Part shown: in pieces, positions 50,238 through 60,435 of the stretch
Layout: every line of letters starts with the position of its first letter
Numbering within the stretch: the first letter of the stretch is position 1
From: Luteococcus sp048595755
Lineage (GTDB): Bacteria > Actinomycetota > Actinomycetes > Propionibacteriales > Propionibacteriaceae
Direction of reading: 5' to 3'
Length of the DNA stretch: 64,000 nucleotides
NCBI RefSeq assembly: GCF_048595755.1
Contig: NZ_CP184360.1
Location: 2,728,001 to 2,792,000 of the forward strand
Notes under the pieces: generated by a model
What the model saw: only the letters and a program-made list of their open reading frames with translations
What the model was told of the DNA's origin: nothing
The model's database searches: none
Program-made: the position numbers and the translations under genes

Positions 50238-50700
50238 CCCACCGTTGGGTGGGGCACTGTGATGGCCAAGGAAGACGACGGTGGCGAGCCATCCGAGCCG
50301 CTTGTTTCCGTCCACGAGAGGTCACCACCCGAGCCGGTCGAGGACAACGTGCGCGGTGGACTGCGCACGTCGCAGGAACTGGTGCACCCGCTGCAGCACG
50401 TGCCCCGGTGAGTCCCACGTGCGCAGATGACTGCGCACGTCGAAGTGACGGGAGGCCTCGACAGGCTCGGCCGTCGGAAGTGGAGCTGGGCCGTTGGATG
50501 TGGAGGTCGGCCAGCGGGGTGCGCAGCTTCGGCCGTCGGGGTGGGGAGCTACGCCGTCGGGCGAGGACCGCAGAGGGCGCGCTTTGTAGGAATCCCACCA
50601 AGGATCCGGGGCTGACTCTGCGCAAATCCTTCCCGCATTGTGGCTGGCCACAGGACTAGCGTCGCCATGTTCGCATTTCCGGATCCGAAGGACGACGCGC
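50238..50700. other. Repeat-rich 463-bp gap without a convincing gene
   Basis: It contains two copies of a hairpin (ACGTGCGC...GCGCACGT) at 50347-50370 and 50417-50440, and a copy of the dispersed CCTCGACAGGCTCGG repeat at 50456. It also has several GGCCGTCGG-like imperfect repeats at 50470-50570. Frames on both strands are open in places but have no ribosome sites or recognisable protein. The 3' end must hold the promoter of the carboxylase gene. Confidence 0.6.
50347..50440. repeat. Two copies of a hairpin motif ACGTGCGC...GCGCACGT
   Basis: Copy one: arms 50347-50354 and 50363-50370. Copy two: ACGTGCGCA 50417-50425 and TGCGCACGT 50432-50440. Both are followed by CG and share the loop-side GACT, so they are repeated as units 70 bases apart. 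Confidence 0.65.
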
Positions 50701-53700
50701 ATGAGCACCACCCCCACGATCACCCGCCTGGCCGTCATCAACCGCGGCGAGGCCGCGATGCGCCTGATCCACGCGGTGCGGGAGCTCAACGCCGAGCACC
50801 CCCAGCAGCCCGCCATCGAGGTGATCGCGCTGCACACCACGGGCGAGGCCAACGCCATGTTCGTGCGGGAGTCCGACGTCGCCTTCGACCTGGGGCCGGC
50901 CAGCGCCCGCCCCTACATCGACATGGCGAAGCTGGAACAGGCACTCGTCGCCACCCGCGCCGACGCCGCCTGGGTGGGCTGGGGCTTCGTCGCGGAGGAC
51001 CCCGCCTTCGCGGACCTGTGCGCCAAGCTGGGCATCACCTTCGTCGGCCCCAGCGCCGAGGCCATGCGCCAGCTCGGCGACAAGATCGGCTCCAAGCTCA
51101 TCGCCGAGGAGGTCGGCGTCCCCGTCGCCCCCTGGAGCCAGGGCTCGGTCGACAGCCTCGACGACGCGCTGGCCGTCGCCAACCGGATCGGCTACCCGCT
51201 GATGCTCAAGGCCACCGCCGGTGGTGGCGGCCGAGGCATCCAGAAGGTCACCACCGACGCCGACCTCACCGACGTCTTCGACCGCACCCGTGGCGAGGCC
51301 GAACGGGCCTTCGGCTCCGGCACCGTCTTCCTCGAGAGCCTGGTCACCGGCGCCCGCCACGTCGAGGTGCAGGTGATCAGCGACGGCGAGACCGCCTGGG
51401 CCCTGGGCGTGCGTGACTGCTCCGTGCAGCGCCGCAACCAGAAGGTGATCGAGGAGTCCGCCTCTCCCCTGCTCTCGCCCGAAAAGGTCGCCGAGGTCAA
51501 GGCCAGTGCCGAACGCCTCGCCGTGCGCGTCGGCTACCGCGGCGCCTGCACCGTGGAGTTCCTCTACCAGCCCGAACAGGAGCTGTTCGCCTTCCTGGAG
51601 GTCAACACCCGCCTGCAGGTGGAGCACCCCATCACCGAGGTCACCACCCGCACCGACCTGGTCAAGCTCCAACTGCACGTCGCACAGGGCGGCAAGCTCG
51701 CGGGCGACAAGCCCGACGAGATCGGCCACGCCATCGAGGCCCGCCTCAATGCCGAGGACCCCGACCGCGACTTCGCCCCCGCCCCGGGCCACATCCAGCA
51801 CCTCGTGCTGCCCCAGGGCCCCGGCATTCGTGTCGACACCGGCGTCGAGGCCGGCGACACCATCCCCGCCGACTTCGACTCCATGATCGCCAAGGTGATC
51901 GCCTATGGAGCGACCCGCGAGGAAGCCCTGGGCCGCCTGCGCCGCGCCATGGCCGACACCCAGGTGGTCATCGACGGCGGCACCACCAACAAGTCCTTCA
52001 TCCTCGAACTGCTCGACCAGCCCGCCGTCGTCGACGGGACCGGCCCCGACGGCTGGGCCGACACCGGCTGGATCGACCGGACCCGCGCCAACGGTGGCCT
52101 GCAGCGCAGCCCCCATTCCGGCGCAGCGCTGGTCGTCGCAGGCATCGAGGCCTACCTGGCCGCCGAAGAGGTGGAGCGTGCCCGCTTCTTGGACACCGCC
52201 CGTCGCGGCCGCCCGCTGGCCAACCACGAGCTGGGCCGCCCGATGGAGCTGAAGCTGCGCGGCACCACGCACAGCGTCCGGGTGCTCCGGATGGGCCCGC
52301 ACGAGTTCGAGGTCGCCCTCGGCAGCGCAGGTGCCGCCACCACCGTGGTCGCCCAGTTCACCCGACAGGACGAGTTCACCGCACGCCTGGTCATCGGTGA
52401 ACGCACCCATCGCGTGCTGCTCGGCACCCCCGGCCCGGTGCAGACGATCGAGGTCGACGGGCAGACCCACCGCGTCAGCCGCGACGAGGGTGGCGTGCTG
52501 CGCAGCCAGGCCCCCGCCCTGGTCGTCGCCACCCCCGTCCAGGAGGGCGACGAGGTGGCGGCCGGCGACCGCGTGCTGGTGCTCGAGTCGATGAAGATGG
52601 AGACCATCATCGCCGCCCCCTTCGCCGCTCGGGTGAAGGAGATCGCCGTGCGCGCCGGAACCCAGGTGGAGACGGGCGCGCCGCTGGCCCGACTGGAGCC
52701 GCTGGACGACGGTTCGACGACCGGCCCAGAGATCCCCGAGGTGGCGCTGGACCTGCCCGACGATGCCGCGGCGGTGAGCAGCCCCGAGGCCGCCCGCACC
52801 GCGCTGCGACAGGTGGTCCTGGGCTTCGACACCGACCCGGAGGATCCGGGCCTGCCGCTTCGTCGCTACCTGGAACTGCGCCAGTACGATCCCGACGCAG
52901 TGGACGCCGAGGCACGCCTGTTGGACGTCTTCTCCGACGTCGTCGAGCTGCATCGCAACCAGCCCGACCGTGCCCACACCGACGATGCCCCCGCCCGCAC
53001 GGCCGATCGCGTGCACACCACCCGCGAGTTCTTCCAGCGCTACCTGCACAGCCTCGACGTGGAGCGCGAACAGCTGCCGGAGAGCTTCGCCAACCGACTC
53101 TCCACGGTGATGACCCACTACGGCGTCGACGCCCTCGACCACTCCCCGGAACTGGAGGAGGCCGTCTTCCGGCTCTTCCTGCTGCAGCAGCGCTGGGCCC
53201 CCGCCCTGCAGGTGGTCACCGGGATCCTGCAGCAGTGGGCCGCCATGGATCGTCCCCGCCAGGCCGGCCAGCCCACCCGCGCGGTGCTCGACCGCCTGGT
53301 GCTGGCCACCCAGCGTCGCTTCCCCCGCGTCGGCGACCTGGCTCGCACGATCCGCTTCCGTTGGTTCGACAAGCCCGCGCTGGACGCCCAGCAGGCCACC
53401 GCGCTGGCCCAGGTGCCGGAGCTGCTGGCCCACCTGCAGGCGCTCCCCGAGGGAGCGACCCGCGAGGCGGTGGCCGAGGAGCTCGTCGCCGCCCCCGATC
53501 GGCTGGTGGGCTTCCTGGGCGTCGACCCGGCCCGCCGCGCCACTGCCGAGGAGCCACTGCTGGGCATCCTGGCGCAGCGCCACTACCGCGGGCAGCACCT
53601 GACCAATCTCACCGAGACCACCGTCGGCGGGCACGGCGTGGCCACGGCCGACTACGTGATCGACGATCAACCGACCCGGCTTGTCTCGGCCATCGGCAGC

Positions 53701-56208
53701 TACGACGAGTTCACCGCAGGTACGGGGCTGGTCGACCAGCTCACCTCGCTTGTGGCCGAGCGCGACGAGCACCAGGACGGCGTCGTCGACCTGTACCTGA
53801 CCGCCGAGCAGGCACCTTCGGGTGACCAGCTGGCCGACGAGGTGATCGCCCGCGCCTCACGGCTGGGCTTCGTCGCGGAACTGCGTCGCCTGGTGGTGTG
53901 CGTGCTCCCGCTGGGCGACGGCAGGGTGGAGTACCTCACGCTTCGCCCGGGCCCCGACGGCCTGGTCGAGGACCGCATCCAGCGTGGTCACCACCCGATG
54001 GTGGGCCGGCAGCTGAACCTGTGGCGCCTGGAGAACTTCGACCTGGAACGCCTCGACGCGCCCGGCACCACGGTCTTGCTGAAGGCCGTCGCCAAGACCA
54101 ATGCCGACGACGCCCGTCTGGTGGCCCTGGCGCAGGTGCGCCGCCTCAGCATCCTGCGCGACGAGGACGGCACCGTCACTGGCATGCCCCACCTGGAACG
54201 TGCTCTGATCAACGCCACCGACGCGATCCGTCGCGCCCGGGCCGGTGCCCGCAAGGGGGAACTGGACCACAACCACGTCTGGATCCACATCTGGGGCGAG
54301 CACGACGTCGACCTGCGCAACCTCGGCCACCTGGAGCGCACGCTGGCACCGCTGACCGCCGACGCCGGCATCACCGAGGTCCGGATCCAGGCCACCGTCA
54401 CCCGCACCCCGGGCACCGCCCCGGTGCCCACCGTGGTGCGCTTCAGCCTGCAGCCCGGTTTCGGTGTCCGCTTCCAGATCCAGGACCCGGCCACCGAACC
54501 ATTGGCCCCGGTCAGCGCCTACGACGAGAAGGTGCTGCGCGCCCGTCGTCGCGGTCTGGTCTACCCCTACGAACTGTTCGGCCTGGTCGCCAGCTCCCGC
54601 GGCAGGGCCGTCGAACTCGACCTGGACGAGGCCGGCAACCTGGTGCCCGTCGAGCGCGAGCACGGATTGAACACGGCAGGGATCATCGTCGCCGACGTGT
54701 CCACCCCCACCGCGATCCACCCCGAGGGTGTGCGACGCATCGTGCTGTTCGGCGACCCGCTCAAGTCGCTCGGCTCGATCGGTGGCGCGGAGGCTGACCG
54801 GATCGTCGCCGCGATCGACCTGGCCGAGCGCGAGCAACTGCCCGTCGACTGGTTCACCCTCTCCTCCGGGGCTCGAATCTCGATGGATTCGGGCACCGAG
54901 AACATGGACGCCGTGGCCCACGCGCTGCGCCGGATCGTGAACTTCACCCAGGACGGCGGCGAGATCAATGTCATCGTCGCGGGCATCAATGTGGGCGCCC
55001 AGCCCTACTGGAATGCCGAGGCCACCATGCTGATGCACACCAAGGGCATCCTGGTGATGACCCCGGACAGCGCCATGGTGCTGACCGGCAAGCAGTCGCT
55101 GGACTTCTCCGGCGGTGTCTCGGCCGAGGACAACCATGGCATCGGCGGCTATGACCGCATCATGGGCCCCAATGGCCAGGCGCAGTACTGGGCCAGCGAC
55201 CTGGCCGGCGCGCAGCAGATCCTGATGCGCCACTACGAGCACTGCTACGTCGCCCCCGGTGAGGCACGTCCGCGTGAGATCCCCACCCAGGACGCCGACG
55301 GCCGTGACGTCGGCGCCACCCCGCACTCCTGCGAGGGCAGCGACTTCGCCACCGTGGCCGAGATCTTCAGCGCCGACAAGAACCCCGAACGCAAGAAGCC
55401 CTTCGACATCCGCACCGTGATGCGCGCCGTGGCCGACAATGACCACGAACCGCTGGAGCGCTGGGCCGGCATGGCCGACGCCGACACCTCGGTGGTCTTC
55501 GACACCACGATGGGCGGGCTGCCCATCACCCTGATCGGCATCGAGTCCAAGCCCACGCCGCGCCCCGGCTACCTGCCGGCCGACGGCCCCGACAGCTTCA
55601 CCGGCGGCACGCTGTTCCCGCGTTCCTCCAAGAAGACAGCGCGCGCGATCAACGCCGCCTCCGGAAACCGACCGCTCGTGGTGCTGGCCAACCTGTCCGG
55701 CTTCGACGGCTCCCCGGAGTCGATGCGCAACCTGCAGCTGGAGTACGGCGCCGAGATCGGACGGGCCATGGTCAACTTCGACGGCCCGATCGTCTTCGTC
55801 GTGATCAGCCGCTACCACGGCGGTGCCTTCGTCGTCTTCTCCAAGGCGCTCAACGAGAACATGACCGTGCTCGCGTTGGAGGGCTCCTACGCGTCGGTGA
55901 TCGGCGGCGCCCCGGCCGCAGCAGTGGTCTTCAGCCGCGAGGTGGGCAAGCGCGTCGAGGCCGATCCTCGTCTGGTGGAGCTCAAGGCTCACATCGAACA
56001 GGCCGACGAGGCAGGCAAGGTGCCGCTGCAGGCCGAGCTCGCCGACCTGCGCGAGACGGTGCGGGCCGAGATGATCTCCACCGTCGCCGGGGAGTTCGAC
56101 GCCATCCACAATGTGCACCGCGCCGTCGAGGTCGGTTCCATCGACGAGGTGGTCAGCGTCGCCACGCTGCGTCCGCGGATCATCGAGATCCTGCGCGCTG
56201 CGCGCTGA
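50701..56208 (+). CDS. Single-chain acyl-CoA/acetyl-CoA carboxylase (BC-BCCP-CT fusion), 1835 aa
   Basis: Biotin-dependent carboxylase with all parts in one chain. Residues 1-450 are biotin carboxylase (ATP loop KATAGGGGRGIQKV; RLQVEHPITEVT). BCCP follows, with biotinylated K632 in ESMKMET. Residues about 680-1250 are a linker/central region. The carboxyltransferase runs from about 1260 to the end (DPLKSLGSIGGAEADRI, NVIVAGINVGAQPYW, GGVSAEDNHGIGGYDRI, later VISRYHGGAFVVF). This is the order of eukaryotic ACC. The ATG at 50701 has AAGGA at 8 bases. It presumably supplies malonyl-CoA (or a related product) for the fab enzymes; the substrate cannot be told from sequence. Confidence 0.9.
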   Translation: MSTTPTITRLAVINRGEAAMRLIHAVRELNAEHPQQPAIEVIALHTTGEANAMFVRESDVAFDLGPASARPYIDMAKLEQALVATRADAAWVGWGFVAEDPAFADLCAKLGITFVGPSAEAMRQLGDKIGSKLIAEEVGVPVAPWSQGSVDSLDDALAVANRIGYPLMLKATAGGGGRGIQKVTTDADLTDVFDRTRGEAERAFGSGTVFLESLVTGARHVEVQVISDGETAWALGVRDCSVQRRNQKVIEESASPLLSPEKVAEVKASAERLAVRVGYRGACTVEFLYQPEQELFAFLEVNTRLQVEHPITEVTTRTDLVKLQLHVAQGGKLAGDKPDEIGHAIEARLNAEDPDRDFAPAPGHIQHLVLPQGPGIRVDTGVEAGDTIPADFDSMIAKVIAYGATREEALGRLRRAMADTQVVIDGGTTNKSFILELLDQPAVVDGTGPDGWADTGWIDRTRANGGLQRSPHSGAALVVAGIEAYLAAEEVERARFLDTARRGRPLANHELGRPMELKLRGTTHSVRVLRMGPHEFEVALGSAGAATTVVAQFTRQDEFTARLVIGERTHRVLLGTPGPVQTIEVDGQTHRVSRDEGGVLRSQAPALVVATPVQEGDEVAAGDRVLVLESMKMETIIAAPFAARVKEIAVRAGTQVETGAPLARLEPLDDGSTTGPEIPEVALDLPDDAAAVSSPEAARTALRQVVLGFDTDPEDPGLPLRRYLELRQYDPDAVDAEARLLDVFSDVVELHRNQPDRAHTDDAPARTADRVHTTREFFQRYLHSLDVEREQLPESFANRLSTVMTHYGVDALDHSPELEEAVFRLFLLQQRWAPALQVVTGILQQWAAMDRPRQAGQPTRAVLDRLVLATQRRFPRVGDLARTIRFRWFDKPALDAQQATALAQVPELLAHLQALPEGATREAVAEELVAAPDRLVGFLGVDPARRATAEEPLLGILAQRHYRGQHLTNLTETTVGGHGVATADYVIDDQPTRLVSAIGSYDEFTAGTGLVDQLTSLVAERDEHQDGVVDLYLTAEQAPSGDQLADEVIARASRLGFVAELRRLVVCVLPLGDGRVEYLTLRPGPDGLVEDRIQRGHHPMVGRQLNLWRLENFDLERLDAPGTTVLLKAVAKTNADDARLVALAQVRRLSILRDEDGTVTGMPHLERALINATDAIRRARAGARKGELDHNHVWIHIWGEHDVDLRNLGHLERTLAPLTADAGITEVRIQATVTRTPGTAPVPTVVRFSLQPGFGVRFQIQDPATEPLAPVSAYDEKVLRARRRGLVYPYELFGLVASSRGRAVELDLDEAGNLVPVEREHGLNTAGIIVADVSTPTAIHPEGVRRIVLFGDPLKSLGSIGGAEADRIVAAIDLAEREQLPVDWFTLSSGARISMDSGTENMDAVAHALRRIVNFTQDGGEINVIVAGINVGAQPYWNAEATMLMHTKGILVMTPDSAMVLTGKQSLDFSGGVSAEDNHGIGGYDRIMGPNGQAQYWASDLAGAQQILMRHYEHCYVAPGEARPREIPTQDADGRDVGATPHSCEGSDFATVAEIFSADKNPERKKPFDIRTVMRAVADNDHEPLERWAGMADADTSVVFDTTMGGLPITLIGIESKPTPRPGYLPADGPDSFTGGTLFPRSSKKTARAINAASGNRPLVVLANLSGFDGSPESMRNLQLEYGAEIGRAMVNFDGPIVFVVISRYHGGAFVVFSKALNENMTVLALEGSYASVIGGAPAAAVVFSREVGKRVEADPRLVELKAHIEQADEAGKVPLQAELADLRETVRAEMISTVAGEFDAIHNVHRAVEVGSIDEVVSVATLRPRIIEILRAAR

Positions 56209-56222
56209 TACTCGCGGTCCCT

Positions 56223-56295
56223 GCCGCAAACAGAGAGCTGGCGGGCCTTCATTGCCGTTATGGCAGTGAGGGCCCGCCAGCTCTCTGTTTGCGGC
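56223..56295. terminator. Very long terminator hairpin, about 25-bp perfect stem
   Basis: The outer 25 bases (starting GCCGCAAACAGAGAGCTGG) pair perfectly with the far arm. The inner part pairs imperfectly around GTTAT. It lies between the convergent carboxylase and secreted-protein genes and would stop both. Confidence 0.8.
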
Positions 56296-56303
56296 GGTCA
56301 GTC

Positions 56304-57248
56304 TCAGATCTGGGTGGTGTGGACCAGCAGTTCGGAGCCCTCTTCACCATCGTCGGGGGCCGAGAACATCGTCAGCGTCGATCCCTTCGCCTGGAAGGCG
56401 ACCGGATTGCGGGTCACGACGTGCCCATTGTTGCTGTACACCTGCACGGGCACCTCGTTGATGAGGCTGCCGGAGCGGATGTCCAGCAGCGCGACACCAC
56501 CCAGCTCGAAGGCCTTGCCGTCGGCATCCTTGAGCCCGGTGATGCCGGTGCAGATCATCGTGCCGGCTCCGGAATACTCGCAATCCTGGTAGTCGACCAT
56601 CGCGCTGGGATTGCGTTGCTCGTCGACCAGTCGCCCAGTGCGCTTCTTGAAGGTGAGGAATTCGCGGCTGCCCCAGGTGACGGCGGCGATCTTCTTGGCG
56701 CGGCGATCGTGCACGACGCCACCGACGTGGTCGTCTGCGCGGAAGGCCTCCCGCACCTGGTAGGTGCGCGGGTCGATCGTGTAGACCACGGCCTTGCTGT
56801 ACGGGCGGTACTCGGCGACCGGAACCCAGACGCGCTTGCCGTCGAAGTCGATGCCGCCGGGGTGGTGCATGTCGCCCTCGCCGACGACGATGTCCTTGAC
56901 CAGCTCTCCGTCACGCGTGACGACGAAGACGTGGCCGCGTCCCTTGCCGGGGCTTCGGTCCATGCCGTCGACGGGCTTGGGGTACTTGGTGGTGGGCTCG
57001 ATGATCTCGACGCTGGAGATCCAGATGTGCTCGCCGACCAGGCTCATGCCTTGCATGTGGAAGGTGTCGAACTTCAGGTCGATGCTCTTCTCGAGCTCCC
57101 AGGCATTGCTGCGGGTGAGCTTCTTCACCGCGGCCGCCTCTCGGTCCAGGCGGCCACGTCCTTCCGCGACGGGGCTGGCGGCGGCGAGGGAGGTCAGTGC
57201 GAGGGCGGCCGTGAGAACGGTGGCCGCACCACGTCGCATGGGGTTCAT
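56304..57248 (-). CDS. Secreted DUF6454-like protein, 314 aa
   Basis: Signal peptide: MNPMRRGAATVLTAALALTSLAAASPVA, probable cleavage after ASPVA. The mature protein looks like a beta-propeller (QGMSLVGEHIWISSVEI, then HHPGGIDFDGKRVWVPVAEY, then DDHVGGVVHDRRAKKIAAV). I associate it with DUF6454 but cannot confirm. Two cysteines (YQDCEYS, MICTG) may pair. The ATG at 57248 has AGGAG upstream. Function unknown. Confidence 0.65.
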   Translation of the reverse strand: MNPMRRGAATVLTAALALTSLAAASPVAEGRGRLDREAAAVKKLTRSNAWELEKSIDLKFDTFHMQGMSLVGEHIWISSVEIIEPTTKYPKPVDGMDRSPGKGRGHVFVVTRDGELVKDIVVGEGDMHHPGGIDFDGKRVWVPVAEYRPYSKAVVYTIDPRTYQVREAFRADDHVGGVVHDRRAKKIAAVTWGSREFLTFKKRTGRLVDEQRNPSAMVDYQDCEYSGAGTMICTGITGLKDADGKAFELGGVALLDIRSGSLINEVPVQVYSNNGHVVTRNPVAFQAKGSTLTMFSAPDDGEEGSELLVHTTQI

Positions 57249-57386
57249 GGCGTACTCCTGAGGGTGGTACCAGTGGGGTACTCCCGACCCTAGGAATCCC
57301 GCGTGTGCGGACGGCATACGCGAGCTTGCGAGTGCGTGAAATCGCTGCCCGTCCCCGTCGCGCTGCGGACCGCAGCGGAAATGACG

Positions 57387-57419
57387 ACGGTGCCGCACCC
57401 ACGTGGGGTGCGGCACCGT
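57387..57419. terminator. Terminator hairpin downstream of glyS
   Basis: ACGGTGCCGCACCC (57387-57400) pairs with GGGTGCGGCACCGT (57406-57419) over 14 bases with a 5-base loop. It is about 100 bases past the glyS stop. Confidence 0.65.
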
Positions 57420-57423
57420 TCTC

Positions 57424-57500
57424 CCCTCGACAGGCTCGGGGACCGAAGCTGGGCTCGAGGACCGAAGCTGGGCTCCGGAACCGAGCTGGAGCCAGCGTCC
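57424..57500. repeat. Dispersed repeat CCCTCGACAGGCTCGGGGACCG with partial copies
   Basis: One full copy of the repeat seen at 12008 is followed by two shortened units (GGCTCGAGGACCGAAGCT, GGCTCCGGAACCGAGCT). The units share a spacing of about 24 bases. It lies between glyS and its terminator. Confidence 0.6.
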
Positions 57501-57517
57501 GGGGCTCAGCGCGGCGG

Positions 57518-58897
<1,380 letters not shown>

Positions 58898-59019
58898 TTC
58901 TACTCCATGTCCTCAATGGTCCCGGCGCCTGGATGACGTCGGGTTCTCGCGCAGCACCGCCAAGGCGGAGCCAGTATCGCTGCCGACACCATATCGGCTG
59001 CAGCGCAGACAGGGCGCCA

Positions 59020-59328
59020 TCACGCCATGCGTGGCACGTTGCTCCCCACTTCCTCGGCCGTGTCATAGGCGCTGGGTTCATCGATGGACAGGCTGAGCAG
59101 CGGGACGATGGTCATCTTCGACTCATACCCGCCCAGGGCCCGCCGGTAGCTGCCGACATTCTCCCACCGTGTCACCAGGCTCCACAGGTCCTGGTCGTCG
59201 AGGTTCTGCACCAGGTCGATGGACAGCAGCCCCGGCTTGGTCTCGAAGAGCTGGACGGCCGCGTCGGCCTGGGCACGGAAGGCCGACTGGCTGGCGGCGG
59301 GGACTCGGAAACGGTTGATGACGATCAC
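59020..59328 (-). CDS. Antibiotic-biosynthesis-monooxygenase (ABM) domain protein, 102 aa
   Basis: Single ABM dimeric alpha-beta barrel: VINRFRVPAASQSAFRAQAD, then PGLLSIDLVQN, then WSLVTRWENVGSYRRAL. The family includes haem-degrading IsdG-like enzymes, but no haem-ligand histidine is evident. The GTG at 59328 has TAGGCT 6 bases upstream, so the message is probably leaderless. Confidence 0.8.
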   Translation of the reverse strand: MIVINRFRVPAASQSAFRAQADAAVQLFETKPGLLSIDLVQNLDDQDLWSLVTRWENVGSYRRALGGYESKMTIVPLLSLSIDEPSAYDTAEEVGSNVPRMA

Positions 59329-59409
59329 GCGACGAGCCTAGACGTCGGCCGACACACGGCCTACTGCACCCGCGTCCAGCGCCGGAATCCACCACCGGGA
59401 CCAATTTGC

Positions 59410-59424
59410 AAATGATTCTCATTT
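59410..59424 (+). promoter_or_regulatory. Zur box upstream of znuA
   Basis: AAATGATTCTCATTT is a near-perfect palindrome matching the Fur/Zur operator core (AATGA-NNN-TCATT). It ends 6 bases before the GATAAT -10 box at 59430-59435, so a bound Zur would block RNA polymerase. Confidence 0.8.
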
Positions 59425-59429
59425 GGGTT

Positions 59430-59435
59430 GATAAT
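59430..59435 (+). promoter_or_regulatory. -10 box (GATAAT) for the znuA operon
   Basis: GATAAT lies 7 bases before the GTG at 59443, giving a leaderless message. Confidence 0.55.
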
Positions 59436-59442
59436 CGCTGCC

Positions 59443-60435
59443 GTGAAAGCACCACTTCGTCAACTGACCGCGGCCGTCGCCTGTGGCGCGCTGCTGTCCA
59501 CCGCAGCCTGTTCCTCCACCGACTCCCCCGCCTCCGACGATGATCGGTTCACCGTCGTGACCGCCTTCTACCCGCTGCAGTTCGTGGCCGAGCGCGTCGC
59601 CGGTGAGGACGCCGAGGTGGTCAGCCTCACCAATCCCGGGGCCGATGCCCACAGCGTCGAACTGACCCCGCGGCAGGTGGCCTCGCTGTCCGAGGCCGAT
59701 CTGGTGATCTACGTGAAGGGCTTCTCGTCCTCGATCGACAAGGCCATCGAAGTGGCCCAGCCCAGCAATGTCATCGACGCGATGACGCTGGTGGAACCGC
59801 TGCAGGCCCATGACGACCATGAGGACGAGACCCCCGAGGAGCACGCCCAGCATGCCGACGAAGAGGAGCATGCCGAGGAGGGGGAACATGCCGAAGGGGA
59901 CCACGACCACGGCGCCAACGATCCCCACATCTGGCTCGACCCCACCAACATGGTCAAGATCACCCAGGCCGTTGCGGATCAGTTGGCCGAGCAGACCCCG
60001 GAGCAGGCCGAGCCCCTCAAGGCCAAGGCCACGCAGCTGACCAAGGAACTGACCCAGCTGGACCAGTCCTTCACGCAGGGTCTGGCCTCGTGCCAGCGCA
60101 AGGAGATCGTCGTCTCGCACGAGGCCTTCGGCTACCTGACCCACGCCTACGGGCTGGAGCAGATCGGCATCGCCGGCATCTCCACCGAGGACGAACCCTC
60201 GCCCTCGCGCATCGCCGAGATCCAGCAAGTGGCCAAGAAGCACAAGATCACCACGATCTTCTACGAGACCCAGGCCTCACCGGCCCATTCGAAGGCCATC
60301 GCCAAGGACCTCGGGCTCAAGACCGCAGTGCTGGACCCCGCCACCACACTGACCAGCGAGTCCAAGGGAAAGGACTACCTGGAAGTGATGCGGGCGAACC
60401 TGTCCGCCCTCAAGACCGCGAATGGATGCCAGTGA
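59443..60435 (+). CDS. znuA: Zinc ABC transporter substrate-binding lipoprotein, 330 aa
   Basis: Lipoprotein signal with lipobox STAACSS (lipid cysteine about 24), then the cluster A-I fold. It has PGADAHSVELTPRQ and VVSHEAFGYLT with metal histidines, and SPSRIAEIQQVAKKHKI. A His/Asp/Glu-rich loop at about 125-158 (AHDDHEDETPEEHAQH and onward) is the zinc-acquisition loop of ZnuA. The GTG at 59443 avoids an upstream TTG. First gene of a Zur-controlled operon. Confidence 0.93.
   Translation: MKAPLRQLTAAVACGALLSTAACSSTDSPASDDDRFTVVTAFYPLQFVAERVAGEDAEVVSLTNPGADAHSVELTPRQVASLSEADLVIYVKGFSSSIDKAIEVAQPSNVIDAMTLVEPLQAHDDHEDETPEEHAQHADEEEHAEEGEHAEGDHDHGANDPHIWLDPTNMVKITQAVADQLAEQTPEQAEPLKAKATQLTKELTQLDQSFTQGLASCQRKEIVVSHEAFGYLTHAYGLEQIGIAGISTEDEPSPSRIAEIQQVAKKHKITTIFYETQASPAHSKAIAKDLGLKTAVLDPATTLTSESKGKDYLEVMRANLSALKTANGCQ

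Noticed and set aside
50182..50858. Minus-strand frames across the gap upstream of the carboxylase
   Set aside because: They are open but run through repeats, lack ribosome sites and resemble no family; treated as non-coding.
50656..53772. Thousand-codon open frame antisense to the carboxylase fusion
   Set aside because: A GC-driven shadow of the carboxylase reading frame; no recognisable domain.
53857..56229. 790-codon antisense open frame under the carboxyltransferase part
   Set aside because: Same reason: low-complexity Asp/His/Gly/Val translation mirroring the real gene.
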